Below, piece by piece: positions 8,445 to 16,454 of a stretch of DNA of 64,000 bases. The notes beneath the pieces were generated by a model that ran no database searches, was not told the origin of the DNA, and saw only the letters and a program-made list of their open reading frames with translations. This DNA comes from Lachnospiraceae bacterium MD308 (GTDB lineage: Bacteria; Bacillota; Clostridia; Lachnospirales; Lachnospiraceae). The position numbers and the translations under genes are program-made. The stretch's first letter is position 1, and the number at the start of each line of letters is the position of its first letter. The DNA lies in the NCBI GenBank assembly GCA_000403475.2, contig KE159795.1:1240983-1304982 (forward strand). The letters are read 5' to 3'.

Positions 8445-10103
8445 TTATGCATCCAGCTCCCAGGGCTGCATCGCCCCGCCTTCTTCCGCCGGGCGGCACA
8501 TCCTCGCGTAAATGTTAAGGCACCCTTTTGCCTCCTTAAGCGACGGACGAACCCATGATTCCCGTCTTCTTGAAATCTCTTCCTCCGGCACAAGAAGAGA
8601 TATCTCTCCTCCGTTAATATCCATCACAATCTCATCCCCGTTCTCCACAAGGGCAATCAGCCCTCCGTCATAAGCCTCCGGCGACACATGCCCTACGATG
8701 GCTCCAAAGTTAAAGCCGGAGAACCTGGCATCGGAAATCAGCCCCACGCTCTTATGAAGGCCTTTGCCGATAAGCGCGTCAATACTGAGCATCAGCTCCT
8801 TCATGCCCGGCGCGCCCTTGCATCCTTCATAGCGGATGACGATAATGTCTCCCGGCACGATTTCCCCTGCCTGGATTGCGTCAAATGCCTCCCTGTCTCC
8901 GTCAAATACTTTTGCCTTGCCCTTCATATACTTGACTTCCTCGTAGACTGCCGTCGGGCGCACAATCGCTCCGCCAGGCGACAGGTTGCCTCTTAAAATC
9001 TTAAGCCCCGGCTCATTAAACAGCGGTTTTTCCAGGGAATGAATCACCTTGTTTTCCCTGGGCGTCACTTTCGAGAGCATCTCCTTCCACGTAACCCCGT
9101 ACATCCCCGGCGCATCCGTAAAAAGCCTGCTCTCCAGCTGTTTCATCACATTCATCACGCCCCCTGCGTAGTGGAAGTCCACAACCGTATACGGCCCGCT
9201 GGGAACCACTGCGTTGATACACGGAATCTGCGCGGCATATTTTTCAAAATCATTGAGCGTCACACGGATTCCCAGCTCATACGCATAGGACTGCAGATGC
9301 AAGACCGCATTGGTCGAACCTGCAACCGCCATGTCAAACATGATCGCATTCATCAGAACCTCTCTTGTAATCAGCTCCGACGGTTTCCTTCCCGCCTTCA
9401 CCAGCTCTACCGCATACGCCCCTGCCTCTCTTGCCTTTCTGATCTTTGCATTGTCCGACGCCGGAATGGTAGCCGTTCCGGGGAGAACCAGATTCAGCAC
9501 CTCTCCAAGCATCTGCATCGTATTGGCCGTTCCCATGGACGGACATGCCCCAAATGACGGGCACACGCTGTCCTCTAAGCCAAACAGCTCTTCCTCTGCA
9601 GCTCCGGAAAAACGCGCCGCATCCAGATCTGCCTCCACGACCGTCTTGCCGCAATACTGCCCTGGCTGCATGGAGCCGCCCGTCACTACCATGGACGGAA
9701 TGTCAAGCCGCATGGCCGCCAGGTAACATCCGGCGATAATATTGTCGCATGTGGCAACCATCACAAGGCCGTCAAAATTATGTACCCTGGTGACAAATTC
9801 CACGGACATGGCGACGATATCCCTGCCTACCTGCTCGTACTTTAACTCCTCCGCTCCATTTGCCACATTCCCGCAGGTCGCCGGTATGCCGAACTCCACC
9901 GGCACTCCGCCTGCCGCCCAGATTCCTTCCTTTACCGCCTCGGCAATCTGCCGCAGATGCGCCGACCCGGGCGAACCCGCCATATAAGAATTCGGCACGC
10001 CGATGTGGGGCTTTTTCCGGATGTCGCTGTCCGAATATCCCGCCGCCTTCATCATCACCCGCCGGTGCGCCGCCTCCGCTCCATTCCAAAATTCCGTACC
10101 CAT
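8445..10103 (-). CDS. IlvD/Edd family dehydratase, atypical Fe-S ligand set
   Basis: This 552-residue protein has the full length of the dihydroxy-acid / sugar-acid dehydratase family. Cluster-region cysteines are present at C119 (TCDN) and C187 (GACPSMGTAN), and the C-terminal active-site segment DARFSG is intact. The first ligand, normally in a PC-x-x-H context, is replaced by SPGSAH at residues 44-49; a cysteine at residue 77 (PATCGN) may compensate. This pattern argues for a distinct subfamily rather than biosynthetic IlvD. No other branched-chain amino acid gene is nearby. It is the first gene of a unit with the cyclodeaminase-like enzyme and diverges from a LysR regulator, so an inducible catabolic role on a hydroxylated acid is likely. 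Confidence 0.85.
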   Translation of the reverse strand: MGTEFWNGAEAAHRRVMMKAAGYSDSDIRKKPHIGVPNSYMAGSPGSAHLRQIAEAVKEGIWAAGGVPVEFGIPATCGNVANGAEELKYEQVGRDIVAMSVEFVTRVHNFDGLVMVATCDNIIAGCYLAAMRLDIPSMVVTGGSMQPGQYCGKTVVEADLDAARFSGAAEEELFGLEDSVCPSFGACPSMGTANTMQMLGEVLNLVLPGTATIPASDNAKIRKAREAGAYAVELVKAGRKPSELITREVLMNAIMFDMAVAGSTNAVLHLQSYAYELGIRVTLNDFEKYAAQIPCINAVVPSGPYTVVDFHYAGGVMNVMKQLESRLFTDAPGMYGVTWKEMLSKVTPRENKVIHSLEKPLFNEPGLKILRGNLSPGGAIVRPTAVYEEVKYMKGKAKVFDGDREAFDAIQAGEIVPGDIIVIRYEGCKGAPGMKELMLSIDALIGKGLHKSVGLISDARFSGFNFGAIVGHVSPEAYDGGLIALVENGDEIVMDINGGEISLLVPEEEISRRRESWVRPSLKEAKGCLNIYARMCRPAEEGGAMQPWELDA

Positions 10104-10300
10104 ATTTCTCCTCCTGTTCTTCTTGACATACCTTTATCTCCTATGTTAATAATAAAGAAAACTTATAGATACATAAATATCATTTTATTTATCTTTCTTA
10201 TAAGTTTTGCTTATATCTTTGAAAATTGTTGTGTTTTTGGCATCTTCTTAAGTTATATTAATTTAAGGTATTAATTTTTCTTATATTTCGAGGTAAAACA
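10104..10300. promoter_or_regulatory. AT-rich divergent promoter region, LysR operator candidate
   Basis: This 197-base AT-rich gap separates the dehydratase operon (minus) from the LysR gene (plus). AAAACTTATA at 10158-10167 is the inverted copy of TATAAGTTTT at 10199-10208. Such spaced, AT-rich inverted repeats are typical of LysR binding regions, so control of the divergent dehydratase/cyclodeaminase operon by the adjacent regulator is likely. No clear -35/-10 pair could be assigned with confidence. Confidence 0.5.
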
Positions 10301-11167
10301 GTGAGTAAATATGAAATCATACTGGACGTGTGCAAGACAGGCAGCATCTCTAAAACCGCGTCAAAATTAAATTACAGCCAGTCCGCCGTCAGCCAGCTCA
10401 TCAAAAGCTTTGAAACAGAGCTTGGGCTTACCCTGTTCAAGCGGACAAAACACGGCGTGCAGCTCCTTCCGAACACGGAAGAGATCGTAGGCTCCCTGGA
10501 GATTATCTGCCGGGAGGAAAAAAGAATCCGGCAGACCGCCGCCGACTTAAACAGCCTTGACAGCGGATACATCCGCATCGGTTCCATACAGAGCATCTCC
10601 TACCACTGGCTGCCGGATATCCTACGGAAATTTTCCGAAAGCTATCCAAAGATTACTTTTGAACTCTATGTAGAAGGTTTCCGCCCGCTCATCAGCAATC
10701 TCAAGACCAATAAGCTGGACTGCATCTTCGTATCCCGGTATTCGGTTCCCGATTACCCGTTCCTTCCCCTGGGAAAAGACGAGCTGATGCTGGCGACGCC
10801 GAAAGGGCATCCCCTTTCGGAACAGATGGCAGTCTCCCTCTCGGACGTGGACAGGCAGGATTTTATATTGACCTGCGACCGCCTGGACTATGAGACGGGA
10901 AAAATATTTGAGATGAACGGCATCCGCCCTAATGTCCGCTATCAGGTCAATGAAGATTTTGCCGCCTTAAAGATGGTCGAAAAGGGATTTGGCATTACAA
11001 TCCTGCCAAAGCTGCTGTTGCACAACGCCCCTTTCGACATCTGCGTGCGCTCCTTTACCGAGCACTATTCCCGCGTACTCGGCGCCGCGTATCTGCCAGA
11101 TACACAGCCCTCCCCGGCTACATTGAAGTTCCTTTCTTTTGCCGAAGAGTGGGCAAAAAACATATAG
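10301..11167 (+). CDS. LysR family transcriptional regulator
   Basis: This 288-residue protein has an N-terminal winged helix-turn-helix (about residues 1-60, with SISKTASKLNYSQSAVSQ) and a C-terminal LysR substrate-binding domain (about 85-285). It starts with GTG 10301, preceded by GAGGT. It is divergent from the IlvD/Edd-cyclodeaminase pair, the usual position for a regulator of that operon. The sirtuin gene follows after 24 bases on the same strand and may be co-transcribed. The effector is unknown but is probably a substrate or intermediate of the divergent enzymes. Confidence 0.9.
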   Translation: MSKYEIILDVCKTGSISKTASKLNYSQSAVSQLIKSFETELGLTLFKRTKHGVQLLPNTEEIVGSLEIICREEKRIRQTAADLNSLDSGYIRIGSIQSISYHWLPDILRKFSESYPKITFELYVEGFRPLISNLKTNKLDCIFVSRYSVPDYPFLPLGKDELMLATPKGHPLSEQMAVSLSDVDRQDFILTCDRLDYETGKIFEMNGIRPNVRYQVNEDFAALKMVEKGFGITILPKLLLHNAPFDICVRSFTEHYSRVLGAAYLPDTQPSPATLKFLSFAEEWAKNI

Positions 11168-11191
11168 CATTGCATTTAGCGGAGGACTCCC

Positions 11192-12082
11192 ATGAACATT
11201 AAAAACAGCGAACAGAACATCCAATCTCTGCGTCTCGCCCTTAACGGGGCGGACGCAGTTCTCATAGGGGCAGGAGCCGGACTGTCTGCCTCGGCCGGTT
11301 TTATATATACAGGAGAACGGTTCCAGAAATATTTTAAAGATTTTGCTTTGAAATACGGATTCCGGGATATGTATTCAGGAGGGTTTTATCCTTTTGAATC
11401 TCTGGAAGAACACTGGGCGTACTGGAGCCGGTACATTTTCATCAACCGCTATATGGCTCCCCCAAAGCCAGGCTACCAGAAATTATATGAGCTTATCCAA
11501 AACAAGGACTACTTTGTGCTGACGACAAATGTAGACCACTGTTTCCAGAATGCCGGTTTTGACAAACGGCGGCTTTTCTACACACAGGGCGACTATGGAC
11601 TGTTCCAGTGTTCTAAGCCCTGCTGCCAGAAAACCTATGACAACGAGTCTGTTATCCGGGAAATGACTGCGGCTCAGGGATTTACAGCAAATGCAGACAA
11701 CACGTTGCGCTTGCCAGAGGGCGCAGTACCGAAAATGACGGTTCCCCCGGAGCTTGTGCCCCACTGCCCTGTATGCGGCAGGCCGATGTCCATGAACCTT
11801 CGGGCAGACAGCACCTTTGTTGAGGATGGCGGCTGGCATGAGGCTACGGGGCGCTATAAAGACTTTCTTAGGAAATATCAAAGCCAGAAGATGCTTATTT
11901 TAGAACTTGGGGTCGGGATGAACACTCCCGGCATCATTAAATATCCGTTCTGGCGGATGACGGCAGAGAATCCGAAGGCAATTTATGCCTGTGTGAATTT
12001 TGGGGAAACCTATGTACCCGAGGAAATTGCAAAGCGCTCTGTCTGTATCAATGCAGACATTGGAGAGATATTGAAACATTAA
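11192..12082 (+). CDS. Sir2-family NAD-dependent protein, class-M-like sirtuin
   Basis: This 296-residue sirtuin has the NAD-binding GAGAGLSASAGF (residues 26-37), TTNVDH (111-116) and a zinc site formed by FQCSKPC (C140, C144) and CPVCGRP. Where ordinary sirtuins have the catalytic His it has YTQGDYGLFQC, with Gln132. Macrodomain-linked class M sirtuins (SirTM), which are protein ADP-ribosyltransferases, share this Asn/Gln arrangement with the same 19-residue spacing (Asn113-Gln132). No macrodomain, GcvH-like or lipoate ligase gene is in the window, so the usual partners are missing. It could modify a target encoded elsewhere or have another NAD-dependent activity. Confidence 0.82.
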   Translation: MNIKNSEQNIQSLRLALNGADAVLIGAGAGLSASAGFIYTGERFQKYFKDFALKYGFRDMYSGGFYPFESLEEHWAYWSRYIFINRYMAPPKPGYQKLYELIQNKDYFVLTTNVDHCFQNAGFDKRRLFYTQGDYGLFQCSKPCCQKTYDNESVIREMTAAQGFTANADNTLRLPEGAVPKMTVPPELVPHCPVCGRPMSMNLRADSTFVEDGGWHEATGRYKDFLRKYQSQKMLILELGVGMNTPGIIKYPFWRMTAENPKAIYACVNFGETYVPEEIAKRSVCINADIGEILKH

Positions 12083-12086
12083 GTCG

Positions 12087-12121
12087 AATCGGGTCAATCG
12101 GGTCACATGATTGACCCGATT
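12087..12121. terminator. Perfect 12-bp inverted repeat after the sirtuin gene
   Basis: AATCGGGTCAAT (12087-12098) is inverted as ATTGACCCGATT (12110-12121) with an 11-base loop, starting 4 bases after the sirtuin stop. There is no T run, so it is either a weak terminator or an mRNA-stabilising hairpin. Confidence 0.5.
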
Positions 12122-12135
12122 TGATATAACATACC

Positions 12136-12315
12136 CGGTCTCATGGCGCTATTACAAGAAATGATGTAATCGAATTGCTTGAAGTAAGTACATCTACCTC
12201 ATCCAGAGTCATTAGGAAAATGGTGGTAGTCCCTTGGATACGTTTTGTTCGCAGGGATGGATGGGAAGAATTTTCAACCAAGATAAATTACATAAAAATG
12301 TGTAAATACACATAA
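12136..12315 (+). pseudogene. Remnant of a winged-helix C-terminal domain
   Basis: The frame from 12136 to a TAA at 12315 encodes GAITRNDVIELLEVS followed by TSSRVIRKM, a typical DNA-binding helix-turn-helix of the kind found at the C terminus of ATP-binding or Fic-like proteins. No start codon or upstream domain is present and the part after RKM looks random. It is best read as the decayed end of a lost gene. Together with the next promoter it fills the 324-base gap before the DUF4143 ATPase. Confidence 0.45.
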
Positions 12316-12330
12316 AATAGGAATGAATGC

Positions 12331-12359
12331 TTGAAAGAGTTTTATTTCTGTTGTAGAAT
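12331..12359 (+). promoter_or_regulatory. Promoter of the DUF4143 ATPase gene
   Basis: TTGAAA (12331-12336) and TAGAAT (12354-12359) are separated by 17 bases, a good vegetative promoter, 47 bases before the GTG start. This shows the ATPase gene is an independent unit. Confidence 0.6.
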
Positions 12360-12406
12360 AGTATTACTAAAATATTTGCACATGCACAAAAATAAGGAGT
12401 TAACAA

Positions 12407-13660
12407 GTGGAAATTGAAAGGAATATTTATCTTGAGCAGCTCATTCTGCGAAAAAATAATGGGATGATAAAGGTTATTACAGGTATACGAAGATGCGGCA
12501 AATCATTCTTGTTGTTTAATATATTTAAAAAGTATTTGATGGGAAATGGGGTAAATGAAGATCACATTATTGAGATAGCGTTGGACGGCATTGAAAATGA
12601 GGAATTAAGAAATCCCAAAACGTGCTACCAGTACGTGAAAACTGCTGTCAGGGACAAAGGAAATTATTATTTGCTTTTAGATGAAATACAATTTATGCCA
12701 AGATTTGAAGAGGTGCTGAACGGTCTGCTTCGTATGGACAATATTGATATCTATGTGACCGGGAGCAATTCCAGATTTCTTTCCAGTGACATTATAACGG
12801 AGTTTCGGGGCAGAGGAGATGAAATAAGGGTTTATCCGCTTTCTTTTGCAGAATTTTATTCCGTTTTTCATGGAGAATATGACGATGCATGGAATGATTA
12901 CATGATTTACGGAGGACTGCCCCAGGTCGCTGGCTTTCAAACGGAGCGACAGAAAGCAGAATATCTAAAAAATATTTTCACGAATGTATATTTAAAGGAT
13001 GTAGTTGAAAGAAACGGCATTCAAAGTCCGGATGGGCTTGGAACGCTGGTTGATATTCTTGCTTCTGCAATCGGGGCACCCACAAATCCAACCAGAATTT
13101 CTAATACCTTTGCAAGTGAACGTCAGATCAGCTATACGAATAAAACAATATCCAGGCATATTGATTATCTTGAGGAGGCATTTTTGATTTCGAAAGCCAG
13201 TCGTTATGATATAAAAGGAAGAAAATATATTGGCGCTAATTTAAAGTATTATTTTACTGATCTGGGCCTTAGAAATGCGAGATTGAATTTCCGACAACAG
13301 GAGCCGACCCATATTATGGAAAATATTGTTTATAACGAACTGCTCATTCGCGGATATAACGTTGATACAGGTATTATTGATCTGTATGGAAAAGATCAGG
13401 AAGGAAAACGTGTTCGCAAGCAGCTTGAAGTTGATTTTGTTGTTAATCAGGGAAGCCAGAGATATTATGTCCAAGTCGCTTATGATATGACATCAAAAGA
13501 AAAGCAGGCTCAGGAATTTTATTCTCTGCGCAATATTCCGGATTCCTTTAAAAAAATAGTGATAGTAGGAGGGGTGACGAAACCCTGGAGAAATGAAGAA
13601 GGTTTTGTCATTATGGGAATGAGGTATTTTCTGTTGAATTCAGACAGCCTGGAATTTTGA
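12407..13660 (+). CDS. AAA_14/DUF4143 ATP-binding protein
   Basis: This 417-residue protein has an N-terminal AAA_14-type ATPase (Walker A TGIRRCGKS near residue 27, Walker B YYLLLDEIQ near residue 90, sensor-like VTGSNS near residue 121). The C-terminal DUF4143 domain (about residues 200-400) includes the nuclease-like strand pair EVDFVV and YYVQVAY. The family is widespread and often multicopy in anaerobes, with no agreed function. GTG 12407 is preceded by AAGGAG. Base composition is more AT-rich than the neighbouring dehydratase operon and it sits between two gene remnants, so it may have been acquired recently. Confidence 0.85.
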   Translation: MEIERNIYLEQLILRKNNGMIKVITGIRRCGKSFLLFNIFKKYLMGNGVNEDHIIEIALDGIENEELRNPKTCYQYVKTAVRDKGNYYLLLDEIQFMPRFEEVLNGLLRMDNIDIYVTGSNSRFLSSDIITEFRGRGDEIRVYPLSFAEFYSVFHGEYDDAWNDYMIYGGLPQVAGFQTERQKAEYLKNIFTNVYLKDVVERNGIQSPDGLGTLVDILASAIGAPTNPTRISNTFASERQISYTNKTISRHIDYLEEAFLISKASRYDIKGRKYIGANLKYYFTDLGLRNARLNFRQQEPTHIMENIVYNELLIRGYNVDTGIIDLYGKDQEGKRVRKQLEVDFVVNQGSQRYYVQVAYDMTSKEKQAQEFYSLRNIPDSFKKIVIVGGVTKPWRNEEGFVIMGMRYFLLNSDSLEF

Positions 13661-13747
13661 TATGCCAGAAAGCCAAAAATGGTGCGCAATAAATATAACT
13701 CCATCTGCATTCATGCGGATATAGGGGAAGTGCTTAAGCAGTTATAA
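13661..13747 (+). pseudogene. 3' remnant of a second sirtuin gene
   Basis: Directly after the ATPase stop, in the same frame, the sequence encodes KMVRNKYNSICIHADIGEV and then LKQL before a TAA at 13745-13747. This closely resembles the C terminus of the sirtuin at 11192 (KRSVCINADIGEILKH). No other sirtuin sequence is present, so this is the tail of a lost paralogue or a duplication scar. The ATPase gene and its upstream fragment may have replaced its body. Confidence 0.55.
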
Positions 13748-13759
13748 GATTTCGGATTC

Positions 13760-13968
13760 TTAAAATTGTTTCAGTATGTTGTGATGTCCTACATCTACCA
13801 GAATAATCATTTTGTCACCTTCGTAATACCAGATAATGCGGATATCCATGTTGACACTGCACTCAAAAAGATCTGCAGCTTGTTTTTCAGCTGTTTCTTT
13901 TTCTGGACAATCAAACGCTTAAAATGCTTTTGAAAACAGGGTGTAAAAGTAAACGCGTATGCCATCAT
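13760..13968 (-). pseudogene. Frameshifted RelE/ParE-family toxin remnant
   Basis: ATG 13968 overlaps the antitoxin stop, the usual toxin position. The first 19 or so residues (MMAYAFTFTPCFQKHFKRL) match a RelE/YafQ-type toxin start, then the frame breaks. The typical toxin C-terminal half (FECSVNMDIRIIWYYEGDK followed by MIILVDVGHHN) continues in another frame to the TAA at 13760. The central part is shorter than normal, so a deletion and a frameshift have inactivated it. Confidence 0.65.
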
Positions 13969-14126
13969 TCTGTCTCCAACTTATCAAACAGAGCATCCAC
14001 ACTGCCGAAAACAGGTTGTTCGCCAGATGCAATCTTTGCTTTTACATCACTGATTTCTTCTCGAAGTTCATTTAGGTATTTCTTAGGGTAGACGGCTACC
14101 GGCATGATGCAGATAGAAGCTAACAT
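13965..14126 (-). CDS. Small antitoxin of a type II toxin-antitoxin pair
   Basis: This 53-residue reading frame starts at ATG 14126, with AGGAGATGATTC just upstream, and ends at TGA 13965-13967, overlapping the toxin start by four bases. The sequence MLASICIMPVAVYPKKYLNE is followed by an acidic, helical stretch and a conserved-looking end FGSVDALFDKLE, as in RelB/DinJ-like antitoxins that wrap around their toxin. The antitoxin is intact while the toxin is broken, the usual order of decay because a lone antitoxin is harmless. Confidence 0.65.
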   Translation of the reverse strand: MLASICIMPVAVYPKKYLNELREEISDVKAKIASGEQPVFGSVDALFDKLETE

Positions 14127-14221
14127 AGAATCATCTCCTTTATATTTTCTTACTTTAGTATATTCGCTCTGCAGTTATAATACAAGAGAGATTGGAAAAA
14201 TAACAGCATCCTATGCATGCA
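14127..14221. other. Short intergenic gap before the tocopherol-cyclase-like gene end
   Basis: This 95-base gap contains the ribosome binding site and probable promoter of the antitoxin gene on the minus strand. No other feature was seen. Confidence 0.4.
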
Positions 14222-15061
14222 TTAATATTCAAATTCAAAGGAGGCCCTGTTTGTTTCAAAAGCAAACAGGGTATGATCCCCTTTACAAAGCTGGTAGAAT
14301 GCCCGGCAGGACGCGCTTTCATGGATTGTCCTTGCCATGTCTCCCTTCAATGGTGCCTTAAGGGGATGTCCTGATGTTTCCAGAAGACGGACATCCAGCT
14401 CCAGGCTGCCCTGTTTCACCCGGACCATTTTATTTTGCCTCTTGACAACTTTTGCTCCCAAGTAAGTAGCTATCCTATACTCTTTCCCCCGCCATAATAC
14501 AACTCCTATAATACCGGTAAAACGAATCCCCGCCATAGGAATATCCGCCACTGACAGCATCAAAGCCCCATCATTGAAAAAACATTGCGTCCATACATAC
14601 TCTTTAGGAAATGACCGGCCGCAGTCTCCTTCCCAATATCCCCATGCATTCCGAAAATAATACTTTTGCCCATTAATGCACACATTTCCCTTGACCGAAT
14701 GGCGCATACTCCAAACGCTGTGTCGGCATTCCATAAACGGCACCAGCGAAAACGGGCCCATAATATCGTATTTTAATGAGTAAAGCGGTCCAAAATCCAA
14801 CTTCCCCCTGACAGTTACCTGCGGTGTGCGTATTGCCAGATGCATGCCTTTTTCTCCGAACCGGTTTTCTCCGATAACGATATTTCGTTTTGTCCGTTTA
14901 AAGGCATCCGCCGGAAACATAACTGTCCAGGCGTCATTGTCCGTGATGACCTGAATGGAACATGTACGTTTATTTCCTGTATTGTGGACAGCAGGGATTA
15001 CCCCCAAAGTCTGTGTCTCGGACTGGCATTTTAAATACCAGCCATAAAAGGAATGATTCAT
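14222..15061 (-). CDS. Tocopherol cyclase-like family protein
   Basis: This 279-residue protein has no signal peptide. The central motif YWEGDCGRSFPKEYVWTQC near residues 145-163 is the hallmark of the tocopherol-cyclase-like family (PF14249), with a beta-rich body before and after. In plants and cyanobacteria the family cyclises tocopherol precursors. Anaerobic Firmicutes do not make tocopherol, so here it probably acts on another lipid or is a binding protein. Start ATG 15061 has GGAGA upstream. It seems to be monocistronic. Confidence 0.7.
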   Translation of the reverse strand: MNHSFYGWYLKCQSETQTLGVIPAVHNTGNKRTCSIQVITDNDAWTVMFPADAFKRTKRNIVIGENRFGEKGMHLAIRTPQVTVRGKLDFGPLYSLKYDIMGPFSLVPFMECRHSVWSMRHSVKGNVCINGQKYYFRNAWGYWEGDCGRSFPKEYVWTQCFFNDGALMLSVADIPMAGIRFTGIIGVVLWRGKEYRIATYLGAKVVKRQNKMVRVKQGSLELDVRLLETSGHPLKAPLKGDMARTIHESASCRAFYQLCKGDHTLFAFETNRASFEFEY

Positions 15062-15151
15062 ATGCTTGTCTCCATGAAAAATAATACTTATTATTCCATG
15101 GATAAGCCTAAGTTATTCATTTTACACAATTGCGGCATACAACCCCCCTAA

Positions 15152-15616
15152 TCAAAACTTTGAATTTTTATAATTGAACGGAATACTTGTTCCCACTATG
15201 ACATCTTCAATTTTTTCTAATATAAGCCAATCGTCCATATTCCCCTGATGCTCAAAATCAAGAGGGGCGATTTCCGTGACATTTTCAAATTCCACTAAGC
15301 ATAAGCACTTTTTATGCCACCGTACTTTTTGCTTATCTGATAAGTTTAATTTGCTCTGATTGTCCGCAAGAATTTTTGTAATTTCCTCATCAGACAATTT
15401 CACAAAATTCTGCACTTCTTTTACAGCAGCGGCTGCCGTTACCTTTGCACTCCCTTTTTCCATGAAATAAAGTCGCTCACCCTCAAAAACTCTGCTGTGG
15501 GGAATTTTTCTTCCTGCCGCTCCGCGCACAACCATCGTCTTAGTTCCTGCTAAAATTTTATCTAATACTTTTTCACCTTTTTTGCCTGCGTTATCGCAGT
15601 AAACCAAATGTACCAT
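15152..15616 (-). CDS. Uncharacterised protein, possibly ASCH/PUA-like
   Basis: This protein of about 154 residues has no signal peptide. An early TKTMVVRGAAGRK segment, a central GERLYFMEKGSAKV strand pair and a later WHKKCLCLVEFENV recall the small beta-barrel ASCH/PUA-like proteins that bind nucleic acid, but the match is by eye only. AGGAGGAAT precedes the chosen ATG 15616. It directly follows the broken AraC-type gene, with which it was probably co-transcribed. Confidence 0.6.
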   Translation of the reverse strand: MVHLVYCDNAGKKGEKVLDKILAGTKTMVVRGAAGRKIPHSRVFEGERLYFMEKGSAKVTAAAAVKEVQNFVKLSDEEITKILADNQSKLNLSDKQKVRWHKKCLCLVEFENVTEIAPLDFEHQGNMDDWLILEKIEDVIVGTSIPFNYKNSKF

Positions 15617-15618
15617 TT

Positions 15619-16300
15619 TTATTCCTCCTCTACAATCGGTATCCATATCTGGCTTAAATAGCTGCTGTCATATGCATTTCCATTGCTATACCATTCTACC
15701 TCCGGGCATTGTGCGTGCTGAAACGGATATTTAACAAGCCATTCTTCATTAAGATATTTCCAGCCTTTCTGTATTGCCTGCGGAACAGGACCTATGCAGT
15801 CAAAAATTGCCCATGCGGCATTTTTCCGGTATTTTCTTAAAATGAAGATTATTCTCGCAGGACACGATGATACTCTTTCCCACCAGCCGAAAACTGTCTT
15901 TACGTTCAATTCTCCACGAAAACTCATGGCGTTCTGATATCTGCATTTTGGGAACAACTTTTAAAACAACGTTCTGATTTCGTGCTTCTCTTGGTGATAC
16001 TCCATGAAAAAGCTGAAATGCTTTTGTAAATGATGTAGGAGAATCATAACCATACTTGTAGCTTATATCAATCACTTTTAAATCAGTGCTTTTCAGGTCA
16101 TACCCTGCTAAAGTTAATTTTCGTGAGCGGACATACTCGGCAAAGCTGATACCGTTCATGTAAGAAAATACCTTTTGAAAAAATCCAAAAGAACATTCTG
16201 CAATTTTTGAGATTTCGTCACTGTCGATCAATTCTTCTTTTCGCTGCAAATGATTTTCAACATAGTCGATAATTACCTGTAGTTTTTCATTCCATTCCAT
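15619..16300 (-). pseudogene. AraC-type regulator with effector domain, internally deleted and frameshifted
   Basis: The first frame (from ATG 16300) encodes an AraC helix-turn-helix pair with DISYKYGYDSPTSFTKAF and the start of an effector domain, then ends at TGA 15800. The normal C terminus of this regulator family, AAWAIFDCIGPVPQAIQKGW and onward to IWIPIVEEE, continues in another frame down to 15619. The junction is around ACCGGAAAAATGCC (about 15810-15830) and the effector domain is tens of residues shorter than usual. This indicates an internal deletion with frameshift, so effector-responsive control is lost even if the DNA-binding part is still made. Confidence 0.75.
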
Positions 16301-16454
16301 ATTTATTTCCTTTCGAGCCGACTAATATTATTCTAGCAAAGATTTTACGGCACTTCCACTCATTTTTAGTTCTGTATGGATAGCATAACACGATCGCTTG
16401 TATTTTTCATTTAACAGCAACCAGATTAAGTTGTTGTTATTTTTATTTAGGGGA

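Noticed and set aside
8445-10103. Biosynthetic ilvD
   Set aside because: The first cluster cysteine is missing and no branched-chain amino acid gene is adjacent. A catabolic member is more likely.
12407-13660. Transposase or integrase behind the gene fragments
   Set aside because: The Walker motifs and DUF4143 end identify an ATPase. No terminal repeats or DDE motif were found.
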